Shown here: in pieces, positions 15,901 to 32,500 of the stretch
Position numbering within the stretch: the first letter of the stretch is position 1
How the letters are laid out: each line of letters opens with the position of its first letter
Assembly (NCBI RefSeq): GCF_050947335.1
Contig: NW_027473343.1
Location: 1,240,001-1,304,000, forward strand
DNA from: Megachile rotundata
Taxonomy: Eukaryota > Arthropoda > Insecta > Hymenoptera > Megachilidae
DNA length: 64,000 nt
Direction: 5' to 3'
Notes under the pieces: generated by a model
The model's database searches: none
Seen by the model: the letters and a program-made list of their open reading frames with translations, nothing else
Told to the model about the DNA's origin: nothing
Made by a program: the position numbers and the translations under genes

Positions 15901-18151
15901 CAATCATACAATCACAATCATACTATCACAATCATACAATCACAATCATACAATCACAATCATACAATCAATATCATACAATCACAATCATACAATCACA
16001 ATCATGCAATCACAATCATACAATCGCATTCATACAATCGCAATCATACAATCACAATCATACAATCACAATCGTACAATCACAATCATACAATCACAAT
16101 CTTACAATCACAATCATACAATCACAATCATACAATCACAAAAATACAATCATAATCATACAATCACAATCATACAATCGCAATCATTCTATCACAATCA
16201 TACAATCATAATCGTACAATCACAATAATACGATCGCAATCATACAATCACAATCATACCATCACAATCATGCAATCACAATCATACAATCATAATCATA
16301 CAATTACAATCATACATCACAATCATACAATCACAATCATACAATCGCAATCATACAACTACCATCACCCAAATACAATCATACAATCACAATCATACAA
16401 TCACAATCATACAATCACAATCATACAATCACAATAATACAATCAATATCATACAATCACAATCATACAATCACAATCATGCAATCACAATCATACAATC
16501 GCATTCATACAATCGCAATCATACAATCGCCATCATACAATTACAATCTCCCAAATACAATCATACAATCACAATCATGCAATCACAATCATACAATCGC
16601 ATTCATACAATCGCAATCATACAATCACAATCATACAATCACAATCATACAATCACAATCACACAATCACAAAAATACAATCATAATCATACAATCACAA
16701 TCGTACAATCGCAATCATACAATTAAAATCTCCCAAATGCAATCATACAATCACAATCATGCAATCACTGTCATACAATCAGACTCATATAATCACAATC
16801 ATACAATCACAGTCATACAATCAAAATCATACAATCGCAATCATACGATCACAATCATACGATCACAATCATTGAATCACAATCATACAATCACAATCAT
16901 ACAATCACAATCATACAGTCACAATCATACAATCACAATCATACAATCGCAAGCATACAATCACAATCATACAATCACAATCATACAATCGCGAACATAC
17001 AATTACAATCTCCCAAATACAATCATACAATCACAATCATGCAATCACAATCATACAATCACAATCATACAATCGCAACCATACAATCACAATCATACTA
17101 TCACAATCATAAAATCACAATCATGCGATCACAATCATACAATCACAATCATACAATCACAATCATACATACAAAATCATGCAATCTCAATCATACAGTC
17201 ACAATCGTGCAGTCACAATCGTACAATCGTAATCATACAATGACAATCATACAATCACAATCATACAATCCCAGTCATACAATCACAATCTTACAATCAC
17301 AATCATACTATCACAATCAAACAATCACAATCATACTATCACAATCATACAATCACAGTCATACAATCACAGTCATACAATCACAATCATACTATCACAA
17401 TCATACAGTCACAATCATACAATCACAATCATACAATCACAATCACACTATCGCAATCATACAATCGCAATCATACCATCACAATCATACGGTCACAACC
17501 ATACAATCATAATCATACAATCACAATCATACAATCATAATCATACAATCACAATCATACAATCGCAATCATACAATCACAATCATACAATCACAATCAT
17601 ACTATCGCAATCATACAATCACAATCATACAATCACAATAATACAATCACAATCATACAATTACAATCATACAATCACAATCATACAATCACAATCATAC
17701 AATCACAATCATACAATCACAATCATACAATCACAATCATACAATCACAATCATACAATCACAATCATACAATCACAATCATACAATCACAATCATACAT
17801 ACAAAATCATGCAATCTCAATCATACAGTCACAATCGTGCAGTCACAATCGTACAATCGTAATCATACAATGACAATCATACAATCACAATCATACAATC
17901 CCAGTCATACAATCACAATCTTACAATCACAATCATACTATCACAATCAAACAATCACAATCATACTATCACAATCATACAATCACAGTCATACAATCAC
18001 AGTCATACAATCACAATCATACTATCACAATCATACAGTCACAATCATACAATCACAATCATACAATCACAATCACACTATCGCAATCATACAATCGCAA
18101 TCATACCATCACAATCATACGGTCACAACCATACAATCATAATCATACAAT
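12961..18151 (+). repeat. 5-kb higher-order module, copy 2
   Basis: Length is 5191 bp, which is 148 bp longer than copy 1. The difference equals a 630-bp gain (17513-18142) minus a 482-bp loss, both seen directly from marker spacing. Landmark units are at 13164 and 14325 (1161 bp apart), and later markers at 15738, 16004, 16479 and 17039. A private change turns an acaatgacaatcat unit into acaataacaatcat near 14080. Confidence 0.85.
17513..18142 (+). repeat. 630-bp (45-unit) segmental gain inside module copy 2
   Basis: The marker block ending at 17512 is repeated with its end at 18142, an offset of 630 bp or 45 units. The repeated part includes the acatacaaaatcat unit, the acaatcccagtcat unit, the tatcacaatcaaac stretch and the terminal acggtcacaaccat unit. 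The left part (17513-17790) instead resembles 3622-3890, so the gain is a small composite and not a simple tandem copy. Other copies of the module lack it. Confidence 0.8.
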
Positions 18152-21100
18152 CACAATCATACAATCACAATCATACAATCACAGTCATACAATCACAATC
18201 ATACAATCACAATCATACAATCACAGTCATACAATCACAATCATACTATCACAATCATACAATCACAATCATACAATCGCAATCATACAATCGCAATCAC
18301 ACAATCACAATCATACAATCACAATCATACAGTCACAATCGTACAATCGCAATCATGCAATCGCAATCATATAATTACAATCTCCAAAATACAATCTCCC
18401 AAATACAATCATACAATCACAATCATACAATCACAATCATACAATCACAATCATACTATCACAATCATACAATCCGAATCATACAATCACAATCATACAA
18501 TAATAATCATACAATCACAATCATACAATCACAGTCATACAATCACAATCTTACAATCACAATCATACTATCACAATCATACAATCATAATCATACAATC
18601 ACAATCATACAATCACAATCGTACAACCACAATCGTACAATCACAATCGCACAATCACAATCATACAATCACAGTCATACAATCACAATCATACAATCAC
18701 AATCATACGATCGCAATCATACAATCACAATCATACCATCACAATCATACAATCACAATCATACAATCACAATCATACCATCACAATCATACAATCACAA
18801 TCATACAATCACAATCATACAATCACAATCATGCAATCACAATCATACAATCACAATCATACAATCGCAATCCTACAATTACAATCTCCAAAATACAATC
18901 TCCAAAATACAATCTCCCAAATACAATCATACAATCACAATCATACAATCATAATCATACAATCACAATCATACAATCACAATCATACAATCACAGTCAT
19001 ACAATGACAATCTTACAATCACAATCATACTATCACAATCATACAATCACAATCATACAATCACAATCATACTATCACAATCATACAATCACAATCATAC
19101 AATCACAATCATACAATCACAGTCATACAATCACAATCCTACAATCACTATCATACTATCACAATCATACAATCACAATCATACAATCACAATCATACAT
19201 ACGAAATCATGCAATCTCAATCATACAATCACAATCATGCAATCACAATCATACAATCATAATCATACAATGACAATCATACAATCATAATCATACAATC
19301 ACAATCATACAATCACAATCATACATCACAATCATACAATCACAATCATACAATCACAATCATACAATCACAAAAATACAATCATAATCATACAATCACA
19401 ATCATACAATCGCAATCATACATTCACAATCATACAATCATAATCATAGAATCACAATCATACGATCGCAATCATACAATCACAATCATACAGTCACAAT
19501 CATACAATCGCAATCATGCAATCGCAATCATATAATTACAATCTCCAAAATACAATCTCCCAAATACAATCATACAATCACAATCATACAATCACAATCA
19601 TACAATCACAATCATACTATCACAATCATACAATCCGAATCATACAATCACAATCATACAATAATAATCATACAATCACAATCATACAATCACAGTCATA
19701 CAATCACAATCTTACAATCACAATCATACTATCACAATCATACAATCATAATCATACAATCACAATCATACAATCACAATCGTACAATCACAATCGTACA
19801 ATCACAATCGCACAATCACAATCATACAATCACAGTCATACAATCACAATCATACAATCACAATCATACGATCGCAATCATACAATCACAATCATACCAT
19901 CACAATCGTACAATCACAATCATACAATCATAATCATACAATTACAATCATACACCACAATCATACAATCACAATCATACAATCGCAATCATACAACTAC
20001 AATCTCCCAAATACAATCTCCCAAATACAATCATACAATCACAATCATACAATCACAAACATACAATCACAATCATACTATCACAATCATACAAACACAA
20101 TCATACAATCACAATCACACAATCACAATCATACAATCACAATCATACAACCACAATCAGACAATCACAATCATACAATCACAATCATACAATCACAGTC
20201 ATATAATCACAGTCATACAATCACAATCATACTATCACTATCATACAATCACAATCATACTATCACAGTCATACAATCGCAATCATACAATCACAATCAT
20301 ACCATCACAATCATACAATCACAGTCATACAATCACAGTCATACAATCACAATCATACAATCACAATCATACAGTCACAATCATACAATCACAATCATAC
20401 AATCACAATCATTCTATCGCAATCATACAATCACAATCATACCATCACAATCATACAATCACAACCATACAATCATAATCATACAATCACAATAATACAA
20501 TCATAATCATACAATCACAATCATACAATCGCAATCATACAATCACAATCATACAATCCCAATCATACTAACATACTCATACAATCGCAATCATACAATT
20601 ACAATCTCCCAAATACAATCTCCCAAATACAATCATACAATCACAATCATACAATCAAAATCATACAATCACAATCATACAATCACAATCATACAATCAC
20701 AATCATACAATCACAATCATACAATCACAATCATACAATCACAGTCATACAATCACAATCTTACAATCACAATCATACAATCACAATCATACAATCACAA
20801 TCATACAATCACAGTCATACAATCACAATCTTACAATCACAATCATACAGTCACAATCATACAATCACGGTCATACAATTACAGTCATACAATCACAATC
20901 TTACAATCACAATCATACATTCAAAATCATGCAATCACAATCATACAATCACAATCATACATTCAAAGCCATGCAATCACAAACATACAATCACAATCAT
21001 GCAATCACAATCGTACAATCACAATCGTACAATCACAATCGCACAATCACAATCGCACAATCACAATCATACAATCACAGTCATACAATCACAATCATAC

Positions 21101-22710
21101 AATCACAATCATACTATCACAATCATACAATCACAATCATACAATCACAATCATACAATCAATATCATACAATCACAATCATACAATCACAATCATGCAA
21201 TCACAATCATACAATCGCATTCATACAATCGCAATCATACAATCACAATCATACAATCACAATCGTACAATCACAATCATACAATCACAATCTTACAATC
21301 ACAATCATACAATCACAATCATACAATCACAAAAATACAATCATAATCATACAATCACAATCATACAATCGCAATCATTCTATCACAATCATACAATCAT
21401 AATCGTACAATCACAATAATACGATCGCAATCATACAATCACAATCATACCATCACAATCATGCAATCACAATCATACAATCATAATCATACAATTACAA
21501 TCATACATCACAATCATACAATCACAATCATACAATCGCAATCATACAACTACCATCACCCAAATACAATCATACAATCACAATCATACAATCACAATCA
21601 TACAATCACAATCATACAATCACAATAATACAATCAATATCATACAATCACAATCATACAATCACAATCATGCAATCACAATCATACAATCGCATTCATA
21701 CAATCGCAATCATACAATCGCCATCATACAATTACAATCTCCCAAATACAATCATACAATCACAATCATGCAATCACAATCATACAATCGCATTCATACA
21801 ATCGCAATCATACAATCACAATCATACAATCACAATCATACAATCACAATCACACAATCACAAAAATACAATCATAATCATACAATCACAATCGTACAAT
21901 CGCAATCATACAATTAAAATCTCCCAAATGCAATCATACAATCACAATCATGCAATCACTGTCATACAATCAGACTCATATAATCACAATCATACAATCA
22001 CAGTCATACAATCAAAATCATACAATCGCAATCATACGATCACAATCATACGATCACAATCATTGAATCACAATCATACAATCACAATCATACAATCACA
22101 ATCATACAGTCACAATCATACAATCACAATCATACAATCGCAAGCATACAATCACAATCATACAATCACAATCATACAATCGCGAACATACAATTACAAT
22201 CTCCCAAATACAATCATACAATCACAATCATGCAATCACAATCATACAATCACAATCATACAATCGCAACCATACAATCACAATCATACTATCACAATCA
22301 TAAAATCACAATCATGCGATCACAATCATACAATCACAATCATACAATCACAATCATACATACAAAATCATGCAATCTCAATCATACAGTCACAATCGTG
22401 CAGTCACAATCGTACAATCGTAATCATACAATGACAATCATACAATCACAATCATACAATCCCAGTCATACAATCACAATCTTACAATCACAATCATACT
22501 ATCACAATCAAACAATCACAATCATACTATCACAATCATACAATCACAGTCATACAATCACAGTCATACAATCACAATCATACTATCACAATCATACAGT
22601 CACAATCATACAATCACAATCATACAATCACAATCACACTATCGCAATCATACAATCGCAATCATACCATCACAATCATACGGTCACAACCATACAATCA
22701 TAATCATACA
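18152..22710 (+). repeat. 5-kb higher-order module, copy 3
   Basis: This matches copy 2 at offset 5191, with landmarks at 18355 and 19516 (1161 bp apart) and markers at 20929, 21195, 21670 and 22230. It lacks both the 630-bp gain and the 482-bp segment. A private acaatc to accatc change is seen near 18780. From 19083 onward it is also the second copy of the long duplication with 1-6650. Confidence 0.85.
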
Positions 22711-25700
22711 ATCACAATCATACAATCATAATCATACAATCACAATCATACAATCGCAATCATACAATCACAATCATACAATCACAATCATACTATCGCA
22801 ATCATACAATCACAATCATACAATCACAATAATACAATCACAATCATACAATTACAATCATACAATCACAATCATACAATCACAATCATACAATCACAAT
22901 CATACAATCACAATCATACAATCACAATCATACAATCACAATCATACAATCACAATCATACAATCACAATCATGCAATCACAATCATACAATCACAATCA
23001 TACAATCACAATCATACAATCGCAATCCTACAATTACAATCTCCAAAATACAATCTCCCAAATACAATCATACAATCACAATCATACAATCATAATCATA
23101 CAATCACAATCATACAATCACAATCATACAATCACAGTCATACAATGACAATCTTACAATCACAATCATACTATCACAATCATACAATCACAATCATACA
23201 ATCACAATCATACAATCACAATCATACTATCACAATCATACAATCACAATCATACAATCACAATCATACAATCACAGTCATACAATCACAATCCTACAAT
23301 CACTATCATACTATCACAATCATACAATCACAATCATACAATCACAATCATACAATCACAATCATACATACGAAATCATGCAATCTCAATCATACAATCA
23401 CAATCATGCAATCACAATCATACAATCACAATCATACATCACAATCATACAATCACAATCAGACAATCACAATCATATAATCACAATCATACAATCACAA
23501 AAATACAATCATAATCATAGAATCACAATCATACAATCGCAATCATACAATCACAATCATACAATCATAATCATAGAATCACAATCATACGATCGCAATC
23601 ATACAATCACAATCATACCATCACAATCATATAGTCACAATCATACAATCATAATCATACAATTACAATCATACATCACAATCATACAATCACAATCATA
23701 CAATCGCAATCATACAACTACAATCTCCCAAATACAATCTCCCAAATACAATCATACAATCACAGTCATACAATCACAATCATACTATCACAATCATACA
23801 ATCACAATCATACAATCGCAATCATACAATCGCAATCACACAATCACAATCATACAATCACAATCATACAGTCACAATCGTACAATCGCAATCATGCAAT
23901 CGCAATCATATAATTACAATCTCCAAAATACAATCTCCCAAATACAATCATACAATCACAATCATACAATCACAATCATACAATCACAATCATACTATCA
24001 CAATCATACAATCCGAATCATACAATCACAATCATACAATAATAATCATACAATCACAATCATACAATCACAGTCATACAATCACAATCTTACAATCACA
24101 ATCATACTATCACAATCATACAATCATAATCATACAATCACAATCATACAATCACAATCGTACAACCACAATCGTACAATCACAATCGCACAATCACAAT
24201 CATACAATCACAGTCATACAATCACAATCATACAATCACAATCATACGATCGCAATCATACAATCACAATCATACCATCACAATCATACAATCACAATCA
24301 TACAATCACAATCATACAATCACAATCATACAATCACAATCATACAATCACAATCATACAATCACAATCATGCAATCACAATCATACAATCACAATCATA
24401 CAATCGCAATCCTACAATTACAATCTCCAAAATACAATCTCCAAAATACAATCTCCCAAATACAATCATACAATCACAATCATACAATCATAATCATACA
24501 ATCACAATCATACAATCACAATCATACAATCACAGTCATACAATGACAATCTTACAATCACAATCATACTATCACAATCATACAATCACAATCATACAAT
24601 CACAATCATACTATCACAATCATACAATCACAATCATACAATCACAATCATACAATCACAGTCATACAATCACAATCCTACAATCACTATCATACTATCA
24701 CAGTCATACAATCACAATCATACAATCACAATCATACATACGAAATCATGCAATCTCAATCATACAATCACAATCATGCAATCACAATCATACAATCATA
24801 ATCATACAATGACAATCATACAATCATAATCATACAATCACAATCATACAATCACAATCATACATCACAATCATACAATCACAATCATACAATCACAATC
24901 ATACAATCACAAAAATACAATCATAATCATACAATCACAATCATACAATCGCAATCATACATTCACAATCATACAATCATAATCATAGAATCACAATCAT
25001 ACGATCGCAATCATACAATCACAATCATACAACCACAATCAGACAATCGCAATCATACAATCACAATCATACAATCACAGTCATATAATCACAGTCATAC
25101 AATCACAATCATACTATCACTATCATACAATCACAATCATACTATCACAGTCATACAATCGCAATCATACAATCACAATCATACCATCACAATCATACAA
25201 TCACAGTCATACAATCACAGTCATACAATCACAATCATACAATCACAATCATACAGTCACAATCATACAATCACAATCATACAATCACAATCATTCTATC
25301 GCAATCATACAATCACAATCATACCATCACAATCATACAATCACAACCATACAATCATAATCATACAATCACAATAATACAATCATAATCATACAATCAC
25401 AATCATACAATCCCAATCATACTAACATACTCATACAATCGCAATCATACAATTACAATCTCCCAAATACAATCTCCCAAATACAATCATACAATCACAA
25501 TCATACAATCAAAATCATACAATCACAATCATACAATCACAATCATACAATCACAATCATACAATCGCAATCATACACCCACAATCAGACAATTACAATC
25601 AAAATCATACAATCGCAATCTTACGATCACAATCATTCAATCACAATCATACAATCACAATCATACAATAACAATCATACAATCACAATCATACAATCAC

Positions 25701-25760
25701 AATCATACAATCACAATCATACAATCACAATCATACAATCACAATCATACAATCACAATC
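22711..25760 (+). repeat. Extension module, second copy
   Basis: This is the right part of the 19082-bp-offset duplication of 3622-6650. Markers match in order: units at 23145, 23378, landmark 23894, 13-bp units at 23436, 23673 and 24862, and the 20-bp unit at 25589. It has one more 14-bp unit than the first copy just before the acacccacaatcag unit. Confidence 0.8.
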
Positions 25761-28218
25761 ATACAATCACAATCATACAATCACAATCATACAATCACAG
25801 TCATACAATCACAATCTTACAATCACAATCATACAGTCACAATCATACAATCACGGTCATACAATTACAGTCATACAATCACAATCTTACAATCACAATC
25901 ATACATTCAAAATCATGCAATCACAATCATACAATCACAATCATACATTCAAAGTCATGCAATCACAATCATACAATCACAATCATACAATCACAGTCAT
26001 ACAATCACAGTCATACGATCACAATCATACAAACACAATCATACAATCACAATCATACAATCACAATCATGCAATCACAATCATACAATCGCAATCATAC
26101 AACTACCATCTCCCAAATACAATCATACAATCACAATCATACAATCACAATCATACAATCACAATCATACAATCACAATCATACAATCACAATCATACAA
26201 TCACAATCATACAATCACAATCATACAATCACAATCATACAATCACAATCATACTATCACAATCATACAATCACAATCATACAATCACAATCATACAATC
26301 ACAATCATACAATCACAGTCATACAATCACAATCTTACAATCACAATCATACAATCACAATCATACAATCACAATCATACAATCACAGTCATACAATTAC
26401 AGTCATACAATCACAATCTTACAATCACAATCATACATTCAAAATCATGCAATCACAGTCATACAATCACAATCATACATTCAAAGTCATGCAATCACAA
26501 ACATACAATCACAATCATGCAATCACAATCGTACAATCACAATCGTACAATCACAATCGCACAATCACAATCGCACAATCACAATCATACAATCACAGTC
26601 ATACAATCACAATCATACAATCACAATCATACAATCACAATCATACAATCGATATCATACTATCGCAATCATTCAATCACAATCATACAATCACAATCAT
26701 ACAATCACAATCACACAATCACAAAAATACAATCATAATCATACAATCACAATCGTACAATCGCAATCATACAATTACAATCTCCCAAATACAATCATAC
26801 AATCACAATCATGCAATCACTGTCATACAATCACACTCATATAATCACAATCATACAATCACAGTCATACAATCAAAATCATACAATCGCAATCATACGA
26901 TCACAATCATACGATCACAATCATACAATCGCAATCAGACAATCACAATCACACAATCACAATCATACAATCACAATCGTACAATCATAATCATACAATC
27001 ACAATCACCCAACCACAATCATACAATCACAATCATACTATCACAATCATACAATCACAATCATACAATCACAATCATACAATCACAATCATACAATCAC
27101 AATCATACAATCACAATCATACATACAAAATCATGCAATCTCAATCATACAATCACAATCGTGCAGTCACAATCGTACAATCGTAATCATACAATGACAA
27201 TAATACAATCACAATCATACAATCCCAGTCATACAATCACAATCTTACAATCACAATCATACTATCACAATCAAACAATCACAATCATACTATCACAATC
27301 ATACAATCACAATCATACAATCACAATCCTACAAAAACAATCATACAATCACAATCATACAATCACAATCATACAATCACAATCATACAATCAAAATCAT
27401 ACAATCACAATCATACAATCACAATCATACTATCACAATCATACAATCACAATCATACAATCACAATCATACAATCACAGTCATACAATCACAATCGTAC
27501 AATCACTATCATACTATCACAATCATACAATCACAATCATACAATCACAATCATACAATCACAATCATACATACAAAATCATGCAATCTCAATCATACAA
27601 TCACAATCATGCAATCACAATCATACAATCACAATCATACTATCACAATCATACAATCACAATCATACAATCGCAATCATACAATCGCAATCACACAATC
27701 ACAATCATACAATCACAATCATACAGTCACAATCATACAATCGCAATCATGCAATCGCAATCATTTAATTACAATCTCCAAAATACAATCTCCCAAATAC
27801 AATCATACAATCACAATCATACAATCACAATCATACAATCACAATCATACTATCACAATCATACAATCCGAATCATACAATCACAATCATACAATAATAA
27901 TCATACAATCACAATCATACAATCACAGTCATACAATCACAATCTTACAATCACAATCATACTATCACAATCATACAATCATAATCATACAATCACAATC
28001 ATACAATCACAATCGTACAATCACAATCGTACAATCACAATCGCACAATCACAATCATACAATCACAGTCATACAATCACAATCATACAATCACAATCAT
28101 ACGATCGCAATCATACAATCACAATCATACCATCACAATCGTACAATCACAATCATACAATCATAATCATACAATTACAATCATACATCACAATCATACA
28201 ATCACAATCATACAATCG
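24290..28218 (+). repeat. 3.9-kb direct duplication, left copy
   Basis: This pairs with 29515-33443. The offset is 5225 to about 25400, 5253 to about 26520, then drops by 14 and again by 14 to 5225 by 27609. All steps are whole units. Markers include the acattcaaagtcat units near 25950 and 26480, acaatcgatatcat near 26645, the acaaaaacaatcat unit near 27330 and a landmark at 27749 (with tttaat in place of tataat, shared only with 32974). A + strand open frame of 756 codons (26069-28339) runs through it but is a by-product of the repeat. Confidence 0.8.
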
Positions 28219-29480
28219 CGAACATACAATTACAATCTCCCAAATACAATCATACAATCACAATCATGCAATCACAATCATACAATCACAATCATACAAT
28301 CGCAACCATACAATCACAATCATACTATCACAATCATAAAATCACAATCATGCGATCACAATCATACAATCACAATCATACAATCACAATCATACATACA
28401 AAATCATGCAATCTCAATCATACAGTCACAATCGTGCAGTCACAATCGTACAATCGTAATCATACAATGACAATCATACAATCACAATCATACAATCCCA
28501 GTCATACAATCACAATCTTACAATCACAATCATACTATCACAATCAAACAATCACAATCATACTATCACAATCATACAATCACAGTCATACAATCACAGT
28601 CATACAATCACAATCATACTATCACAATCATACAGTCACAATCATACAATCACAATCATACAATCACAATCACACTATCGCAATCATACAATCGCAATCA
28701 TACCATCACAATCATACGGTCACAACCATACAATCATAATCATACAATCACAAACATACAATCATAATCATACAATCACAATCATACAATCGCAATCATA
28801 CAATCACAATCATACAATCACAATCATACTATCGCAATCATACAATCACAATCATACAATCACAATAATACAATCACAATCATACAATTACAATCATACA
28901 ATCACAATCATACAATCACAATCATACAATCACAATCATACAATCACAATCATACAATCACAATCATACAATCACAATCATACAATCACAATCATACAAT
29001 CACAATCATACAATCACAATCATGCAATCACAATCATACAATCACAATCATACAATCACAATCATACAATCGCAATCCTACAATTACAATCTCCAAAATA
29101 CAATCTCCCAAATACAATCATACAATCACAATCATACAATCATAATCATACAATCACAATCATACAATCACAATCATACAATCACAGTCATACAATGACA
29201 ATCTTACAATCACAATCATACTATCACAATCATACAATCACAATCATACAATCACAATCATACAATCACAATCATACTATCACAATCATACAATCACAAT
29301 CATACAATCACAATCATACAATCACAGTCATACAATCACAATCCTACAATCACTATCATACTATCACAATCATACAATCACAATCATACAATCACAATCA
29401 TACAATCACAATCATACAATCACAATCATACATACGAAATCATGCAATCTCAATCATACAATCACAATCATGCAATCACA
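28219..29480 (+). repeat. Mosaic insert resembling 3101-4290
   Basis: The match switches at 28218/28219, inside an acaatcgc-containing unit, from the 24-28 kb family to the family seen at 3101-4290 (offset 25118, then 25132 after one extra unit). The terminal acggtcacaaccat unit and the acaatcctacaatt stretch are present in order. A private acaatcacaaacat unit is seen near 28750. Confidence 0.75.
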
Positions 29481-29514
29481 ATCATACAATCACAATCATA
29501 CATCACAATCATAC

Positions 29515-32500
29515 AATCACAATCATACAATCACAATCATACAATCACAATCATACAATCACAATCATACAATCACAATCATACAATCACAATCATGCAA
29601 TCACAATCATACAATCACAATCATACAATCGCAATCCTACAATTACAATCTCCAAAATACAATCTCCAAAATACAATCTCCCAAATACAATCATACAATC
29701 ACAATCATACAATCATAATCATACAATCACAATCATACAATCACAATCATACAATCACAGTCATACAATGACAATCTTACAATCACAATCATACTATCAC
29801 AATCATACAATCACAATCATACAATCACAATCATACTATCACAATCATACAATCACAATCATACAATCACAATCATACAATCACAGTCATACAATCACAA
29901 TCCTACAATCACTATCATACTATCACAGTCATACAATCACAATCATACAATCACAATCATACATACGAAATCATGCAATCTCAATCATACAATCACAATC
30001 ATGCAATCACAATCATACAATCATAATCATACAATGACAATCATACAATCATAATCATACAATCACAATCATACAATCACAATCATACATCACAATCATA
30101 CAATCACAATCATACAATCACAATCATACAATCACAAAAATACAATCATAATCATACAATCACAATCATACAATCGCAATCATACATTCACAATCATACA
30201 ATCATAATCATAGAATCACAATCATACGATCGCAATCATACAATCACAATCATACAACCACAATCAGACAATCGCAATCATACAATCACAATCATACAAT
30301 CACAGTCATATAATCACAGTCATACTATCACAATCATACTATCACTATCATACAATCACAATCATACTATCACAGTCATACAATCGCAATCATACAATCA
30401 CAATCATACCATCACAATCATACAATCACAGTCATACAATCACAGTCATACAATCACAATCATACAATCACAATCATACAGTCACAATCATACAATCACA
30501 ATCATACAATCACAATCATTCTATCGCAATCATACAATCACAATCATACCATCACAATCATACAATCACAACCATACAATCATAATCATACAATCACAAT
30601 AATACAATCATAATCATACAATCACAATCATACAATCGCAATCATACAATCACAATCATACAATCCCAATCATACTAACATACTCATACAATCGCAATCA
30701 TACAATTACAATCTCCCAAATACAATCTCCCAAATACAATCATACAATCACAATCATACAATCAAAATCATACAATCACAATCATACAATCACAATCATA
30801 CAATCACAATCATACAATCGCAATCATACACCCACAATCAGACAATTACAATCAAAATCATACAATCGCAATCTTACGATCACAATCATTCAATCACAAT
30901 CATACAATCACAATCATACAATAACAATCATACAATCACAATCATACAATCACAATCATACAATCACAATCATACAATCACAATCATACAATCACAATCA
31001 TACAATCACAATCATACAATCACAATCATACAATCACAATCATACAATCACAGTCATACAATCACAATCTTACAATCACAATCATACAGTCACAATCATA
31101 CAATCACGGTCATACAATTACAGTCATACAATCACAATCTTACAATCACAATCATACATTCAAAATCATGCAATCACAATCATACAATCACAATCATACA
31201 TTCAAAGTCATGCAATCACAATCATACAATCACAATCATACAATCACAGTCATACAATCACAGTCATACGATCACAATCATACAAACACAATCATACAAT
31301 CACAATCATACAATCACAATCATGCAATCACAATCATACAATCGCAATCATACAACTACCATCTCCCAAATACAATCATACAATCACAATCATACAATCA
31401 CAATCATACAATCACAATCATACAATCACAATCATACAATCACAATCATACAATCACAATCATACAATCACAATCATACAATCACAATCATACTATCACA
31501 ATCATACAATCACAATCATACAATCACAATCATACAATCACAATCATACAATCACAGTCATACAATCACAATCTTACAATCACAATCATACAATCACAAT
31601 CATACAATCACAATCATACAATCACAGTCATACAATTACAGTCATACAATCACAATCTTACAATCACAATCATACATTCAAAATCATGCAATCACAGTCA
31701 TACAATCACAATCATACATTCAAAGTCATGCAATCACAAACATACAATCACAATCATGCAATCACAATCGTACAATCACAATCGCACAATCACAATCGCA
31801 CAATCACAATCATACAATCACAGTCATACAATCACAATCATACAATCACAATCATACAATCACAATCATACAATCGATATCATACTATCGCAATCATTCA
31901 ATCACAATCATACAATCACAATCATACAATCACAATCACACAATCACAAAAATACAATCATAATCATACAATCACAATCGTACAATCGCAATCATACAAT
32001 TACAATCTCCCAAATACAATCATACAATCACAATCATGCAATCACTGTCATACAATCACACTCATATAATCACAATCATACAATCACAGTCATACAATCA
32101 AAATCATACAATCGCAATCATACGATCACAATCATACGATCACAATCATACAATCGCAATCAGACAATCACAATCACACAATCACAATCATACAATCACA
32201 ATCGTACAATCATAATCATACAATCACAATCACCCAACCACAATCATACAATCACAATCATACTATCACAATCATACAATCACAATCATACAATCACAAT
32301 CATACAATCACAATCATACAATCACAATCATACAATCACAATCATACATACAAAATCATGCAATCTCAATCATACAATCACAATCGTGCAGTCACAATCG
32401 TACAATCGTAATCATACAATGACAATAATACAATCACAATCATACAATCCCAGTCATACAATCACAATCTTACAATCACAATCATACTATCACAATCAAA

